Part shown: in pieces, positions 25,360 through 34,246 of the stretch
How the letters are laid out: the number at the start of each line of letters is the position of its first letter
How positions within the stretch are numbered: the first letter of the stretch is position 1
Assembly (NCBI GenBank): GCA_017886875.1
Contig: JAGHIZ010000079.1
Span: 1-39,771, forward strand
DNA length: 39,771 nt
Origin: Butyricicoccus sp.
GTDB taxonomy: Bacteria; Bacillota; Clostridia; Oscillospirales; Butyricicoccaceae
Reading direction: 5' to 3'
Notes under the pieces: model-generated
Told to the model about the DNA's origin: nothing
The model's input: the letters and a program-made list of their open reading frames with translations, nothing else
Databases searched by the model: none
Translations under genes and position numbers: made by a program

Positions 25360-25788
25360 ATGAATAAGGTAGCAGTTATTTATTGGTCTGGTACAGGAAA
25401 CACAGAAGCTATGGCAAATGCTATTGCAGATGGTGCAAAAGAAGCAGGTGCAGAGGTTAGCCTAATGAGCGTATCAGAAACAAATGCAAGTGATGCTGCA
25501 AAGTTTGATAGATTAGCACTTGGTTGTCCTGCAATGGGTGCAGAAGTGCTTGAAGAAATGGAATTTGAACCATTTTTCACAGAGCTAGAGTCCAATTTAA
25601 CTGGTAAGAAAGTTGCACTTTTCGGCTCTTATGGCTGGGGAGATGGTCAATGGATACATGACTGGCAGGAACGTACTGATAATGCTGGTGCATATATTGT
25701 AAATGGTGAGGGTTTAAAGGTACATGAAACCCCAACTGATGAAGATTTAGATGCATGTAAGGCATTAGGTAAGGCACTTGCTAACTAA
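25360..25788 (+). CDS. Short-chain flavodoxin
   Basis: A 142-residue flavodoxin. The FMN phosphate loop SGTGNTE is at residues 10-16; LGCPAMGAEVLEEMEFEPF and FGSYGWGDGQW mark the flavin-stacking loops. Flavodoxins replace ferredoxin as electron carriers when iron is limited, which fits the DtxR-type operators in the shared promoter. A ribosome binding site GGAGG precedes the ATG. It is followed by a terminator and then the DNA polymerase I gene, which has its own promoter. Confidence 0.92.
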   Translation: MNKVAVIYWSGTGNTEAMANAIADGAKEAGAEVSLMSVSETNASDAAKFDRLALGCPAMGAEVLEEMEFEPFFTELESNLTGKKVALFGSYGWGDGQWIHDWQERTDNAGAYIVNGEGLKVHETPTDEDLDACKALGKALAN

Positions 25789-25854
25789 ATTAACACATAT
25801 CGTTCCCATAAGCTTTTGAGCATACGGGTACTTCATTCCTCATTATCTTGTGGT

Positions 25855-25884
25855 AAAAGGCGTAGTCTAATGGCTACGTCTTTT
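25855..25884 (+). terminator. Terminator of the DUF3793-flavodoxin operon
   Basis: An 11-bp stem, AAAAGGCGTAG with CTACGTCTTTT (one G-U pair), has an 8-base loop, and its 3' arm ends in TTTT. It sits just before the promoter of the polymerase gene. Confidence 0.7.
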
Positions 25885-25888
25885 GCTA

Positions 25889-25918
25889 TTGTGCTTAAAG
25901 CTTGGTTTATGATATACT
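25889..25918 (+). promoter_or_regulatory. Candidate promoter of polA
   Basis: TTGTGC (25889-25894) and TATACT (25913-25918) are separated by 18 bases, about 40 bases before the start codon. Confidence 0.45.
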
Positions 25919-25957
25919 TATTTAAATAGTAAAATGTAAGGCAGGAAGGTGAGAAAA

Positions 25958-28585
25958 ATGAAAATCATGGTAATAGATGGCAACAGCATACTTAATAGAG
26001 CATTTTATGGTGTGCGTTTGCTTACAAATCATGAAGGATTTTATACTAATGCAATATATGGATTTTTATCTACTCTCTTTAAATTACAAGATGAAGAAAT
26101 GCCAGAACATACTATTGTGTGTTTTGATGTAAAAGAAAAAACATTTAGACACAATAAATTTGAAAGCTACAAGGCAACTAGAAAGGGTATGCCAGATGAG
26201 CTTGCAATGCAGCTTCCTGTTATGAAAGATATATTAGATAAACTAGGCATAACAACATGTGAAAAAGCAGGTTATGAAGCTGATGATTTAATCGGCACAA
26301 TTTCACGCATAGTTAGTGAAAGCTCAAATGAATGTGTTATAGTAACAGGCGATAAAGATAGTTTACAACTTATAGGCAATGGCACAAGTGTTAGACTTGT
26401 CACAACTAAAATGGGACAAAGCACCACAACTAAATATGATGAACAAACTTTTGAAGAAGAATATGGTTTTAAACCTAATCAAATTATAGATTTAAAAGCA
26501 CTTATGGGCGATACATCGGATAATATTTCAGGTGTTGCAGGAATTGGCAAAAAAATAGCAAATGACCTTATAAAGCTCTTTGGAAGTTTGGAAAATATAT
26601 ATAAAAATATAGATAGTGAGCAAATTAAAAAAAGTGTTCGTGATAAGTTAATACTTGGTGAACAAAGTGCAAAAGATAGTTATTGGCTTGCAACTATTGA
26701 TAGAAATGCACCTCTTGATATAGACCCTCTAAATTTACCAGATGAATTTATTGATGAAACTGCACTTCTTGAGATTTTTAATAAATTAGAGCTTAAAACA
26801 TTTATAAATAGGTTGGGTTTGGTTTCAGATAATGTATTTGAGCAAAAAGAAATTGAAATTTTAAATATTACAGATTTTAATGATATAAAAAAATTAGAGC
26901 CTCAAAATACTTCACAGCCTATTTTTGTGCATGTAAATAAAGTGCAATCAGCGGTTTGTGTGCATGTAGAAGATAAATATTATATTATCAAAGCTCATCA
27001 GTTTACAGAAGATGAATGGTTTGAAATTTTACGTCGAATATTTAAGCTAAATGTTATTATGCACGATGCAAAAGAGCAGATTGTAAACCTTATGAACCTT
27101 GGAATAAATACAGATGGTATAAAATTTGACACATGTTTAGCAGCATATTTATTAAATCCGGCTGAAGGTTCATATGATTTACAGCGTGTTGCACTTGCTT
27201 ATTGTCAAATTGAGCTTAAAGAACCAGAATTTGATAATGAAGATGCATTTTTAGGCTTAATTGATAACGAAGATATGTCAAAACAAATGGCTAAATGGAC
27301 ACAAGCAATAGAATGTATTTATAATGAAATTATGCCAAAATTAAAGGCACAGCCTGAACTTGAAAAGCTTTATTATGAATTAGAGTTTCCACTAATGACA
27401 GTGCTTGCTGATATGCAAAAAATAGGTTGTAAAGTAGACGCTAATTTATTGCGTGAGTTTGGTGTAAATCTTGATAAGCGTATAGAGTTTTTGACAAATG
27501 AAATATATGATTATGCAGATGGAGAATTTAAAATAAATTCACCAAAGCAGCTTGGAGAAATATTATTTGATAAACTTGGTTTACCCGCTCAGAAAAAGAC
27601 AAAAAGTGGTTATTCTACAAGTGCAGAGGTATTGGAAGCTATTTCTGGATATCACCCAATAGTTAATGCAGTTTTGGAATATAGACAGCTTACAAAATTA
27701 AAAAGCACATATGTAGATGGTTTATTAAAAGTTATAAGTAAATCTGATGGCAGAATACACTCACATTTTCAGCAAACAGCAACATCAACGGGTAGACTTT
27801 CTTCAGTAGACCCTAATTTGCAAAACATACCTGTTCGTACAGAACTAGGCAGAGAGCTTAGAAAAATGTTTGTTGCACAAGATGAAAACCATGTGCTAAT
27901 TGACGCAGACTATTCTCAGATTGAGCTTAGAGTGCTTGCACATATTGCACAAGATGAGGCTATGCTAGAAGCGTTTAGAAATGGTAAAGATATTCATGCA
28001 GCTACAGCAGCCAAAGTTTATGGAGTTAATATTGAAGATGTAACAAGCGAAATGAGGTCAAGCTGTAAGGAGGTTAATTTTGGCATTGTTTATGGTATTT
28101 CTGATTTTGCACTTGCTGGCGATTTAGGAATAAGCCGCAAACAAGCAGGCGAATTTATAAAAAGCTATCTTGAAACATATACTGGTGTTGATAAATATAT
28201 GAATGATATTAAGGCTAGTGCAAGAGAAAAGGGGTATGTGGAAACATTATTCGGCAGAAGAAGATATTTACCAGAGCTTTCAAGTAAGAGTTTTCCCATA
28301 AGAGCATTTGGTGAACGAATAGCAATGAACACACCAATTCAAGGCACAGCAGCAGATATAATAAAAATTGCAATGCTTAGAGTTTGGAAGCGTCTAAAAA
28401 TAGAGGGATATAAAACAAAGCTTATTTTACAAGTGCATGACGAACTTATTTTAGAAGCACCGCTTGATGAGCGTGAAAAAGTTACAAGTTTACTAACCGA
28501 AGAAATGGAAAATGCGATAAAAATGGACGTACCACTTGTAGCAGAAGCACATTTTGGGCATGATTGGTATACAGCTAAGGGGTAA
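25958..28585 (+). CDS. polA: DNA polymerase I
   Basis: An 875-residue polymerase. The N-terminal 5' nuclease domain (about 1-290) starts KIMVIDGNSILNRAFYG and has YEADDLIGT and GDTSDNISGV. A middle domain (about 300-460) is in the position of the 3'-5' proofreading domain, but the DxE of Exo I and the D of Exo II are not evident, so proofreading is probably absent, as in other Gram-positive Pol I. The polymerase domain carries motif A DADYSQIELR, the O-helix RSSCKEVNFGIVYG and motif C QVHDE. It fills gaps in repair and Okazaki fragment processing. I prefer the ATG at 25958, four bases after AGGTGAG; a GTG at 25949 is possible. It is followed after 6 bases by an oxidoreductase gene. Confidence 0.95.
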   Translation: MKIMVIDGNSILNRAFYGVRLLTNHEGFYTNAIYGFLSTLFKLQDEEMPEHTIVCFDVKEKTFRHNKFESYKATRKGMPDELAMQLPVMKDILDKLGITTCEKAGYEADDLIGTISRIVSESSNECVIVTGDKDSLQLIGNGTSVRLVTTKMGQSTTTKYDEQTFEEEYGFKPNQIIDLKALMGDTSDNISGVAGIGKKIANDLIKLFGSLENIYKNIDSEQIKKSVRDKLILGEQSAKDSYWLATIDRNAPLDIDPLNLPDEFIDETALLEIFNKLELKTFINRLGLVSDNVFEQKEIEILNITDFNDIKKLEPQNTSQPIFVHVNKVQSAVCVHVEDKYYIIKAHQFTEDEWFEILRRIFKLNVIMHDAKEQIVNLMNLGINTDGIKFDTCLAAYLLNPAEGSYDLQRVALAYCQIELKEPEFDNEDAFLGLIDNEDMSKQMAKWTQAIECIYNEIMPKLKAQPELEKLYYELEFPLMTVLADMQKIGCKVDANLLREFGVNLDKRIEFLTNEIYDYADGEFKINSPKQLGEILFDKLGLPAQKKTKSGYSTSAEVLEAISGYHPIVNAVLEYRQLTKLKSTYVDGLLKVISKSDGRIHSHFQQTATSTGRLSSVDPNLQNIPVRTELGRELRKMFVAQDENHVLIDADYSQIELRVLAHIAQDEAMLEAFRNGKDIHAATAAKVYGVNIEDVTSEMRSSCKEVNFGIVYGISDFALAGDLGISRKQAGEFIKSYLETYTGVDKYMNDIKASAREKGYVETLFGRRRYLPELSSKSFPIRAFGERIAMNTPIQGTAADIIKIAMLRVWKRLKIEGYKTKLILQVHDELILEAPLDEREKVTSLLTEEMENAIKMDVPLVAEAHFGHDWYTAKG

Positions 28586-28591
28586 TATAAT

Positions 28592-29572
28592 ATGAAACTT
28601 GGTATTTTAGGAACTGGCATGATTGCAAAAGAGGTTTTACAGTTTGTTAATCAGCTTGAAATTGAAAGTATTTATATTTTAAGCACGCAAAAAAGTATAG
28701 AAAAAGCCAAAGAATTAGCTGAAAAATATAATATTTCAAAATGCTTTACAGATTATAATGATATGCTTGCAAGCGATGTTGAAGTTTTATATATTGCACT
28801 TCCAAATCATTTACACTATGAGTTTACAAAAAAAGCGTTAGAAAATGGTAAGCATGTTATATTAGAAAAACCATCTACATCTAATTTTGCTCAGCTTGAT
28901 GAGCTTATAACTCTTGCAAAAAATAATAATGTGTATTTGCTTGAAGCTGTAAACTTATATCATTTACCTGCATATAAAGCATTAAAAAATGATTTAGATA
29001 AAATAGGAAAAATTAAGATTGTAAGTTTAAATTACAGTCAATATTCTTCACGTTATAATGCATTTAAACAAGGTAATATACTTCCAGTTTTTGATTATAA
29101 AAAATCTGGTGGTGCATTAATGGATATTAATGTTTATAATATTCATGCTAGTTTAGGGCTTTTTGGAGAGCCTAAAAATGCAGAGTATTTCCCTAATATA
29201 GAAAAAGGCATTGATACAAGCGGAATTTTAATAATGAATTATAATGATTTTCAAGCGGTTTGTATAGGTTCAAAGGATTGTAATGCACAGGCGGTTTGCA
29301 GTATACAAGGTGAGCTTGGCACAATTAGCTTTATAGGTTCACCAAGCACACTTACAGAGTATAAAATAACATTAAATAATGGAATAGAACAAACTTATGC
29401 TATAAAAAAACCAGAGCATAGACTTATTTATGAGTTTAGAGAGTTTATAAGAATAATAAATGAAAAAGATGATATTTCATATAATAATCTTTTGAAAAAC
29501 AGCATATCATCAGCTAAAATTATAGAAAGTGCAAGAAAAAAAGCGGGAATATATTTTGCTGATGAAAAATAA
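28592..29572 (+). CDS. Gfo/Idh/MocA-family oxidoreductase
   Basis: A 326-residue NAD(P)-dependent oxidoreductase. The Rossmann fold begins MKLGILGTGMIAKE; ALPNHLHYE, then VILEKPS with the family Glu-Lys-Pro, follow, and GGALMDINVYNIH carries the expected catalytic-domain Asp-x-x-x-x-x-His region. Members act on sugars, inositols or related polyols; the substrate cannot be read from sequence. It starts 6 bases after polA and may be co-transcribed with it, although no functional link is obvious. A terminator follows. Confidence 0.85.
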   Translation: MKLGILGTGMIAKEVLQFVNQLEIESIYILSTQKSIEKAKELAEKYNISKCFTDYNDMLASDVEVLYIALPNHLHYEFTKKALENGKHVILEKPSTSNFAQLDELITLAKNNNVYLLEAVNLYHLPAYKALKNDLDKIGKIKIVSLNYSQYSSRYNAFKQGNILPVFDYKKSGGALMDINVYNIHASLGLFGEPKNAEYFPNIEKGIDTSGILIMNYNDFQAVCIGSKDCNAQAVCSIQGELGTISFIGSPSTLTEYKITLNNGIEQTYAIKKPEHRLIYEFREFIRIINEKDDISYNNLLKNSISSAKIIESARKKAGIYFADEK

Positions 29573-29576
29573 AAAT

Positions 29577-29607
29577 AAAACCTGTCTAAGTTTTTAGGCA
29601 GGTTTTA
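29577..29607 (+). terminator. Terminator after the oxidoreductase gene
   Basis: AAAACCTGTCTA pairs with TAGGCAGGTTTT (one G-U pair) around a 6-base loop; the T run is short. Confidence 0.7.
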
Positions 29608-29630
29608 ATGTTAAGGGAGATAATTTGAAA

Positions 29631-30698
29631 ATGAATTACATATGTCAAAAATGCGGAAAAGTGGAAACTACCCAAACATACAAAGCAAATTGTGATTGCT
29701 CTGGCTTATGGCAATTAGATTTTATACCTCAAAAATTTGATTTAAAGCTAATTGATAATAAAGAGTGGAATATATTTCGTTATAAAGCGTTTATGCCTAT
29801 AAAGGATTATATAACACTAGGTGAGGGAATGACACCAATTATAAAATTTGATAATCATTTAAAACTTAAAATGGACTATTTTATGCCTACACTATCATTT
29901 AAAGATAGAGGAGCAGCTATGCTTATAAGCCATTGCAAAGAAATAGGTGTACAAAAAGTAGTGCAAGATAGTAGCGGGAATGCTGGAAATAGTATTGCAG
30001 CTTATGCGGCAAAGGCAGGCATTGAATGTGAAATTTATGTTCCAAGTGGTACATCACCTAAAAAAATAGATATGATTAAAGCACATGGTGCAAAATGTCA
30101 TATTATAGAAGGTAATAGAGATAATTGTGCAGATGTATGCCGTCAAAGGGTTATAAATGATGGTGTTTACTATGCAAATCACGTTTATAACCCATATTTT
30201 TATGAGGGCACAAAAACATATATATATGAAGTTTATGAACAGCTTGGAAGAATACCAGAAAATATTTGGGTTCCAGTTGGAAATGGAACTTTAGTGTTTG
30301 GTGTGATAAAAGGGCTTGAGCATCTATATAACAGCAAAATAATAGATAAAATACCTGAAATATATTTAGTGCAAAGTGAATTTTGTGCACCAATATATGA
30401 TGAATTTAATCATAAAACAAGTGAGATAAAAGAAACTTTAGCAGAAGGAATAGCTATTGGTAAGCCTATGCGTAAAAATGAGATATTAAATATAGCTAAA
30501 AAATACAATATAAAAATAGTAAAATCTCCAGAAAATAAGATTTTATATGCACGTGATAAACTCGCAAAACAAGGAATATATTGCGAACATACAACAGCAG
30601 CTACATATGCAGCATATTTATCATATATAGAAAAATATGGACAACTTGCGGATAATTTAATATCTATGTGTGGAGCAGGTTTAAAATCAGACCATTAA
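29631..30698 (+). CDS. Threonine-synthase-like PLP-dependent enzyme with N-terminal zinc ribbon
   Basis: A 355-residue fold-type II PLP enzyme. An N-terminal ribbon CQKCGKVE (plus CDCSG) probably binds zinc. TLSFKDRGA holds the PLP-binding Lys, SSGNAGNS the phosphate-side loop and VPVGNGT the glycine-rich PLP phosphate loop. This pattern is that of the threonine synthase group, which turns O-phosphohomoserine into threonine, though related clades have other roles. No hom or thrB gene lies nearby, so the assignment stays at family level. The ATG at 29631 and a TTG two codons upstream (29625) are both compatible with the AGGGAG site. Confidence 0.75.
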   Translation: MNYICQKCGKVETTQTYKANCDCSGLWQLDFIPQKFDLKLIDNKEWNIFRYKAFMPIKDYITLGEGMTPIIKFDNHLKLKMDYFMPTLSFKDRGAAMLISHCKEIGVQKVVQDSSGNAGNSIAAYAAKAGIECEIYVPSGTSPKKIDMIKAHGAKCHIIEGNRDNCADVCRQRVINDGVYYANHVYNPYFYEGTKTYIYEVYEQLGRIPENIWVPVGNGTLVFGVIKGLEHLYNSKIIDKIPEIYLVQSEFCAPIYDEFNHKTSEIKETLAEGIAIGKPMRKNEILNIAKKYNIKIVKSPENKILYARDKLAKQGIYCEHTTAATYAAYLSYIEKYGQLADNLISMCGAGLKSDH

Positions 30699-30724
30699 TA
30701 TAAAAGTGATATTTTGTTATATGA

Positions 30725-30753
30725 TTGCATTTTAATGATATATTAGTTATAAT
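30725..30753 (+). promoter_or_regulatory. Promoter of the SBP/GGDEF/EAL locus
   Basis: TTGCAT (30725-30730) and TATAAT (30748-30753) are separated by 17 bases. It lies 60 bases before the first start codon. Confidence 0.55.
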
Positions 30754-30813
30754 GTAAGAGGTTAAATAGGTGATAAATATGATAAAATAACGGCGATAAG
30801 GGAAGCATGTAAT

Positions 30814-31827
30814 ATGGATTTAAAAAAGAAATTTATAATTTTTATATGTTGTATATTGTTTTTTGGTATAGACATTACTCATGCGTCGAATGGAAAAGTG
30901 ATTAAAGTTGGTTTTCCAATTCAGCAGGGTATATCATATATTGATGATAATGGTGAATATGCTGGATATATGGTGGATTATTTAGAACAATTAAGCTTAT
31001 ATACAAACTGGGATTATGAGTTTGTTATGGTTGATGGTGATACAAATACGCAAATTTCAAAGTTATTAAATATGCTTATTAACGGAGAAATTGATATGCT
31101 TGGCACAATGAACCGTAATGAAGCTATGGAAAACTTATTTTTATATCCCAATTACAGTTATGGTACAACATATACAGCATTAACGGTAAAAGAGGACTCA
31201 CAGGACTGGCTAGAAGAAGACTTTGAGAATTGGGACGGTATAAAAATAGCCACATATTCTGGTCTCTCTGGTCGTGTAGAGCAGTTAGAAAAATATGCCA
31301 ATCTCAATGATTTTACATATGAGCTAATTGAGTATGAAAGCCTTGAGGATACTTTAAATGCAGTATTAAATGGTGAAGCAGATGCAACTTTACAAGTCGA
31401 TATTGCTATAAAAGATGGCTTTAGTGCAATAGCCAGATTTTCACCAAATCCATATTATTTTGCTTTATATAAAGAAAACACTGATTTACTACAAACATTA
31501 AATACTGCACTCTATAATATGGACAGAGCTTATCCTCATTTGCAAGTAGAGCTATATAATGAATATTTTCATTCTTATGGTCAATTTGCAATGTCAAATG
31601 ATGATAAGGAATATATAGAGAGCCTTGGCACAGTCAAAGTTATATTTTGTGATGGAGATGCTCCATTTCAGTATGTAAAAGATGGTGAAATAAAAGGACT
31701 TGCAGTTTCGTTTTTTGATGAGTTTGCAAAAAAAACAGGTCTTAAATATGAACCTATTATAGTTAATTCATGTGCAGAGATGAGGTTACAGGGGCATATA
31801 ATGGCGTTTATTTTAGAACAATTTTAA
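30814..31827 (+). CDS. 5' part of a broken SBP-GGDEF-EAL gene: periplasmic solute-binding domains
   Basis: A 337-residue open frame with a signal peptide (about 1-25, ending THA-S), one complete SBP_bac_3 amino-acid-binding-like domain (about 28-255), and the first ~55 residues of a second such domain (VKVIFCDGDAPFQYVKDGEIKG to KYEPIIV). The second domain then stops, the frame runs through the beginning of GGDEF coding sequence in the wrong phase, and ends at 31827. In intact relatives two SBP domains are followed by a membrane helix and a cytoplasmic GGDEF-EAL part. A deletion of about 170-200 codons plus a frame change around 31765-31780 explains the structure. If made, the product would be an exported binding protein without an output domain. 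Confidence 0.75.
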   Translation: MDLKKKFIIFICCILFFGIDITHASNGKVIKVGFPIQQGISYIDDNGEYAGYMVDYLEQLSLYTNWDYEFVMVDGDTNTQISKLLNMLINGEIDMLGTMNRNEAMENLFLYPNYSYGTTYTALTVKEDSQDWLEEDFENWDGIKIATYSGLSGRVEQLEKYANLNDFTYELIEYESLEDTLNAVLNGEADATLQVDIAIKDGFSAIARFSPNPYYFALYKENTDLLQTLNTALYNMDRAYPHLQVELYNEYFHSYGQFAMSNDDKEYIESLGTVKVIFCDGDAPFQYVKDGEIKGLAVSFFDEFAKKTGLKYEPIIVNSCAEMRLQGHIMAFILEQF

Positions 31828-33041
31828 CAGAAAAATGTAATAATCATGTTCCTTTAGCACTTAATGTATTAAATATACGTAATTTTAAATATATTAATGA
31901 AACATACGGCGTATTAACTGCTGATAAGGTTTTATGTCGAATTAAAGAATGTTTGGATAGTATAAGAAAGGAAAATGAATTTTTCTGTAGAGAAACAGCC
32001 GATATATTCTATTTAGCTTTAAATGAACAATCTGCTGATAAACTTACAAAACGCATACATTCTATATATAAACTAATACAAGAAAGCTGTAAAGATATAT
32101 TAGGAGAATATGTACTTTCATTATCTTGTGGCACAGTGTTTGTTGAGAAATCTCCAGAACCATATTCAGCTACTGCTAATTTAAATTATATTATGGTTGC
32201 ACTTGCTGAAACCAAAAAGAAAAAACAAGATGATATTTGTATTTATGATGAGGAACTACATAAAGATGAACAAATTCGTTCTTATGTAGAAAATAATATG
32301 CAAAAAGCATTAGAACAAGGTGAGTTTAAACTGTATTTACAACCTAAAATTAACTTAGATAATGGAAAGTTGATGGGTGCTGAAGCATTGGTTAGATTGA
32401 TATCGAAAGATAGAGGTATGATTTATACAGATAAGTTTATTCCTTTGTTTGAAGAAAATGGTTTCTGTGTAAAACTAGACTTTTACATGGTAGAACAAGC
32501 ATGTAAACAAATTCGACATTGGATTGATAGCGGATTACCAGCTATGCATATATCAGTAAATCAAACAAGATTATTATTTACAAGTGAAAATTATGTAGAA
32601 AAACTTCTCGAAATCACAAGTAAATACAAAGTATCACCAAAATATATAACATTGGAGATATTGGAAAGTATTGCGATTGATAATATTGAAAGTATAAACA
32701 TTTGTATTGATAAATTGCGTTCAAAAGGTTTCCGTATTTCTATGGACGATTTTGGCAGTGGATATTCTTCATTAAATACTCTTGGAAAACTAAAGATAGA
32801 TGAGTTAAAATTAGACAGGCTGTTTCTTATGGACGTTACAAAAGATAAGGAAGGTGTCCAACGTAAAATTATGGCGTGTATATTAGCATTAGCAAAGCAG
32901 CTAAATATAGACACCGTAGCAGAAGGAGTTGAAACTGAACAAGATGAGGATATGATAACTAAGCTCAGTTGTGATTATGGACAAGGATATTATTATAGTC
33001 GTCCTATATCAGCTAAGGATTTTGAGAAAAACTTCTTATAA
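31770..33041 (+). CDS. 3' part of the broken gene: degenerate GGDEF plus EAL phosphodiesterase domain
   Basis: A 423-residue frame overlapping the end of the SBP part in another phase. It opens at RDEVTGAYN, the usual start of a GGDEF domain, but the active-site motif is RETADIF instead of RxGGDEF, so diguanylate cyclase activity is not expected. The EAL domain (about 175-423) looks intact: AEALVRL, NQTR, ILESIAIDN, MDDFGSGYSSL, DRLF and AEGVETEQ, so it could still hydrolyse cyclic-di-GMP. The ATG at 31770 has no ribosome binding site and the membrane anchor is missing; expression would need translational coupling or reinitiation. Confidence 0.75.
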   Translation: MCRDEVTGAYNGVYFRTILTEKCNNHVPLALNVLNIRNFKYINETYGVLTADKVLCRIKECLDSIRKENEFFCRETADIFYLALNEQSADKLTKRIHSIYKLIQESCKDILGEYVLSLSCGTVFVEKSPEPYSATANLNYIMVALAETKKKKQDDICIYDEELHKDEQIRSYVENNMQKALEQGEFKLYLQPKINLDNGKLMGAEALVRLISKDRGMIYTDKFIPLFEENGFCVKLDFYMVEQACKQIRHWIDSGLPAMHISVNQTRLLFTSENYVEKLLEITSKYKVSPKYITLEILESIAIDNIESINICIDKLRSKGFRISMDDFGSGYSSLNTLGKLKIDELKLDRLFLMDVTKDKEGVQRKIMACILALAKQLNIDTVAEGVETEQDEDMITKLSCDYGQGYYYSRPISAKDFEKNFL

Positions 33042-33060
33042 AAAGTAAATATTATACTTT

Positions 33061-33088
33061 ATGACCACAACAAAAAAGTTGTGGTCAT
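33061..33088. terminator. Hairpin after the EAL gene
   Basis: A perfect 11-bp stem, ATGACCACAAC with GTTGTGGTCAT, has a loop of six A. No T run follows, so it may be a weak terminator or an RNA stability element. Confidence 0.45.
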
Positions 33089-33179
33089 AACTAAACTTAC
33101 CCAAAAAGTAGAAAATTTTTATATATTGTAGTATAGTAGCTTTGATATGAAAATTTGGTGAAAGGGGAGTAATGTTACT

Positions 33180-34172
33180 TTGCTAATATCTAAAAATAGC
33201 TCTATAGAACAGCAGGTTGCAAAATTAACAAGCGATTTAATGCATAAATATTATTGTGAAAATGATATACAATTTGTTATAGAGCAAATGGATAATGATA
33301 TTATGTGGCTTGGTGCTGGTGAATATGAGTATTTAACAGGTTTCAAAGATGTAAGCAATATTTTTAGAAAATTTGCAGGTCAAGTGCCAAAATGCAATAT
33401 ATCAGATGAAGAATATAATGTTATTCAAATGTCACCAAAATCATATTTATGTACTGGGCGTATGTGGATTGCCACTGATGAGTCAACTCAAATAAGTTTG
33501 AGAGTACATCAACGTATAACTACAGCATTTAGACAATATGATGAATATATTAAATGCTGTCATATTCATATATCTAATCCATATGTCGAGCTGGCAGAAG
33601 ATGACATTGGATTTCCTAACAAAATGGCAAAACAGTCTTATGATTATTTACAAGAACAGATAGAAAGACAAAAAAAGAAAATTTTGGAACAAACACTTGT
33701 TCTTGAGAAAATGAGTTATCAAGACACTTTAACAGGATTATATAATAGGAATAAGTTTAATCAAATTTTAGATGTTGAACAGAGTGCAAGTCATATAGGT
33801 GTTGCTTGCTTTGATTTAAATGGATTAAAAGAAATTAATGATAGGTTTGGGCATAGTGCAGGAGACGAAATAATTTGCAACACAGCAAAACATATTAATA
33901 AATTCTTTTATGGAAAAGGATATCGTACAGGCGGAGATGAGTTTGTTGTAATAGATAGTGAAATGAATGAAGCCCAATTTTATAATACAGTGAATTTAGC
34001 TAAAAAAGCAATGGAACAAGCTGGTATAAGTTGTTCAATCGGTGCTTGTTGGAGAATTGATAATTGTAATGTCAAACAACAACTTGACCAAGCAGATAAG
34101 CTTATGTATAAAGAGAAAAGAGAGTATTACAAAAGACAAAATAATATCAGACATTTTCGTGAATATAAATAA
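33180..34172 (+). CDS. Diguanylate cyclase with N-terminal SnoaL/NTF2-like sensor domain
   Basis: A 330-residue cytosolic protein. The N-terminal ~140 residues (IMWLGAGEYEYLTGF, then YLCTGRMWIATDES) look like an NTF2/SnoaL-type ligand-binding domain. A short coiled coil (about 155-180) leads to a GGDEF domain with DTLTGLYNRNKF, FDLNGLKEINDRFGHSAGDE and the intact active site TGGDEF, so cyclic-di-GMP synthesis is expected. An I-site RxxD is not obvious. The start is TTG at 33180, 10 bases after AAAGGGGAG; an ATG at 33172 opens only a 4-codon frame. Together with the EAL-containing neighbour this forms a c-di-GMP block. Confidence 0.8.
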   Translation: MLISKNSSIEQQVAKLTSDLMHKYYCENDIQFVIEQMDNDIMWLGAGEYEYLTGFKDVSNIFRKFAGQVPKCNISDEEYNVIQMSPKSYLCTGRMWIATDESTQISLRVHQRITTAFRQYDEYIKCCHIHISNPYVELAEDDIGFPNKMAKQSYDYLQEQIERQKKKILEQTLVLEKMSYQDTLTGLYNRNKFNQILDVEQSASHIGVACFDLNGLKEINDRFGHSAGDEIICNTAKHINKFFYGKGYRTGGDEFVVIDSEMNEAQFYNTVNLAKKAMEQAGISCSIGACWRIDNCNVKQQLDQADKLMYKEKREYYKRQNNIRHFREYK

Positions 34173-34197
34173 TATAATTTTAATAGCTACACAAAAA

Positions 34198-34226
34198 TAA
34201 AAGCCGCCAATGTCTTTGGCGGCTTA
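34198..34226. terminator. Bidirectional terminator between convergent genes
   Basis: AAGCCGCCA pairs with TGGCGGCTT. On the minus strand TTTATTTTG follows, ending the hbd transcript; it can also stop the diguanylate cyclase transcript. Confidence 0.75.
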
Positions 34227-34246
34227 AAGTTTATGTAATCACTTAA

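Noticed and set aside
25801-25830. CCCATA...TACGGG inverted pair as a riboswitch or terminator
   Set aside because: Only six pairs with one mismatch on the plus strand and no T run; the real terminator is at 25855-25884.
33172-33186. ATG at 33172 as start of the diguanylate cyclase
   Set aside because: It meets a stop after four codons; the TTG at 33180 is in frame with the protein and correctly spaced from the ribosome binding site.
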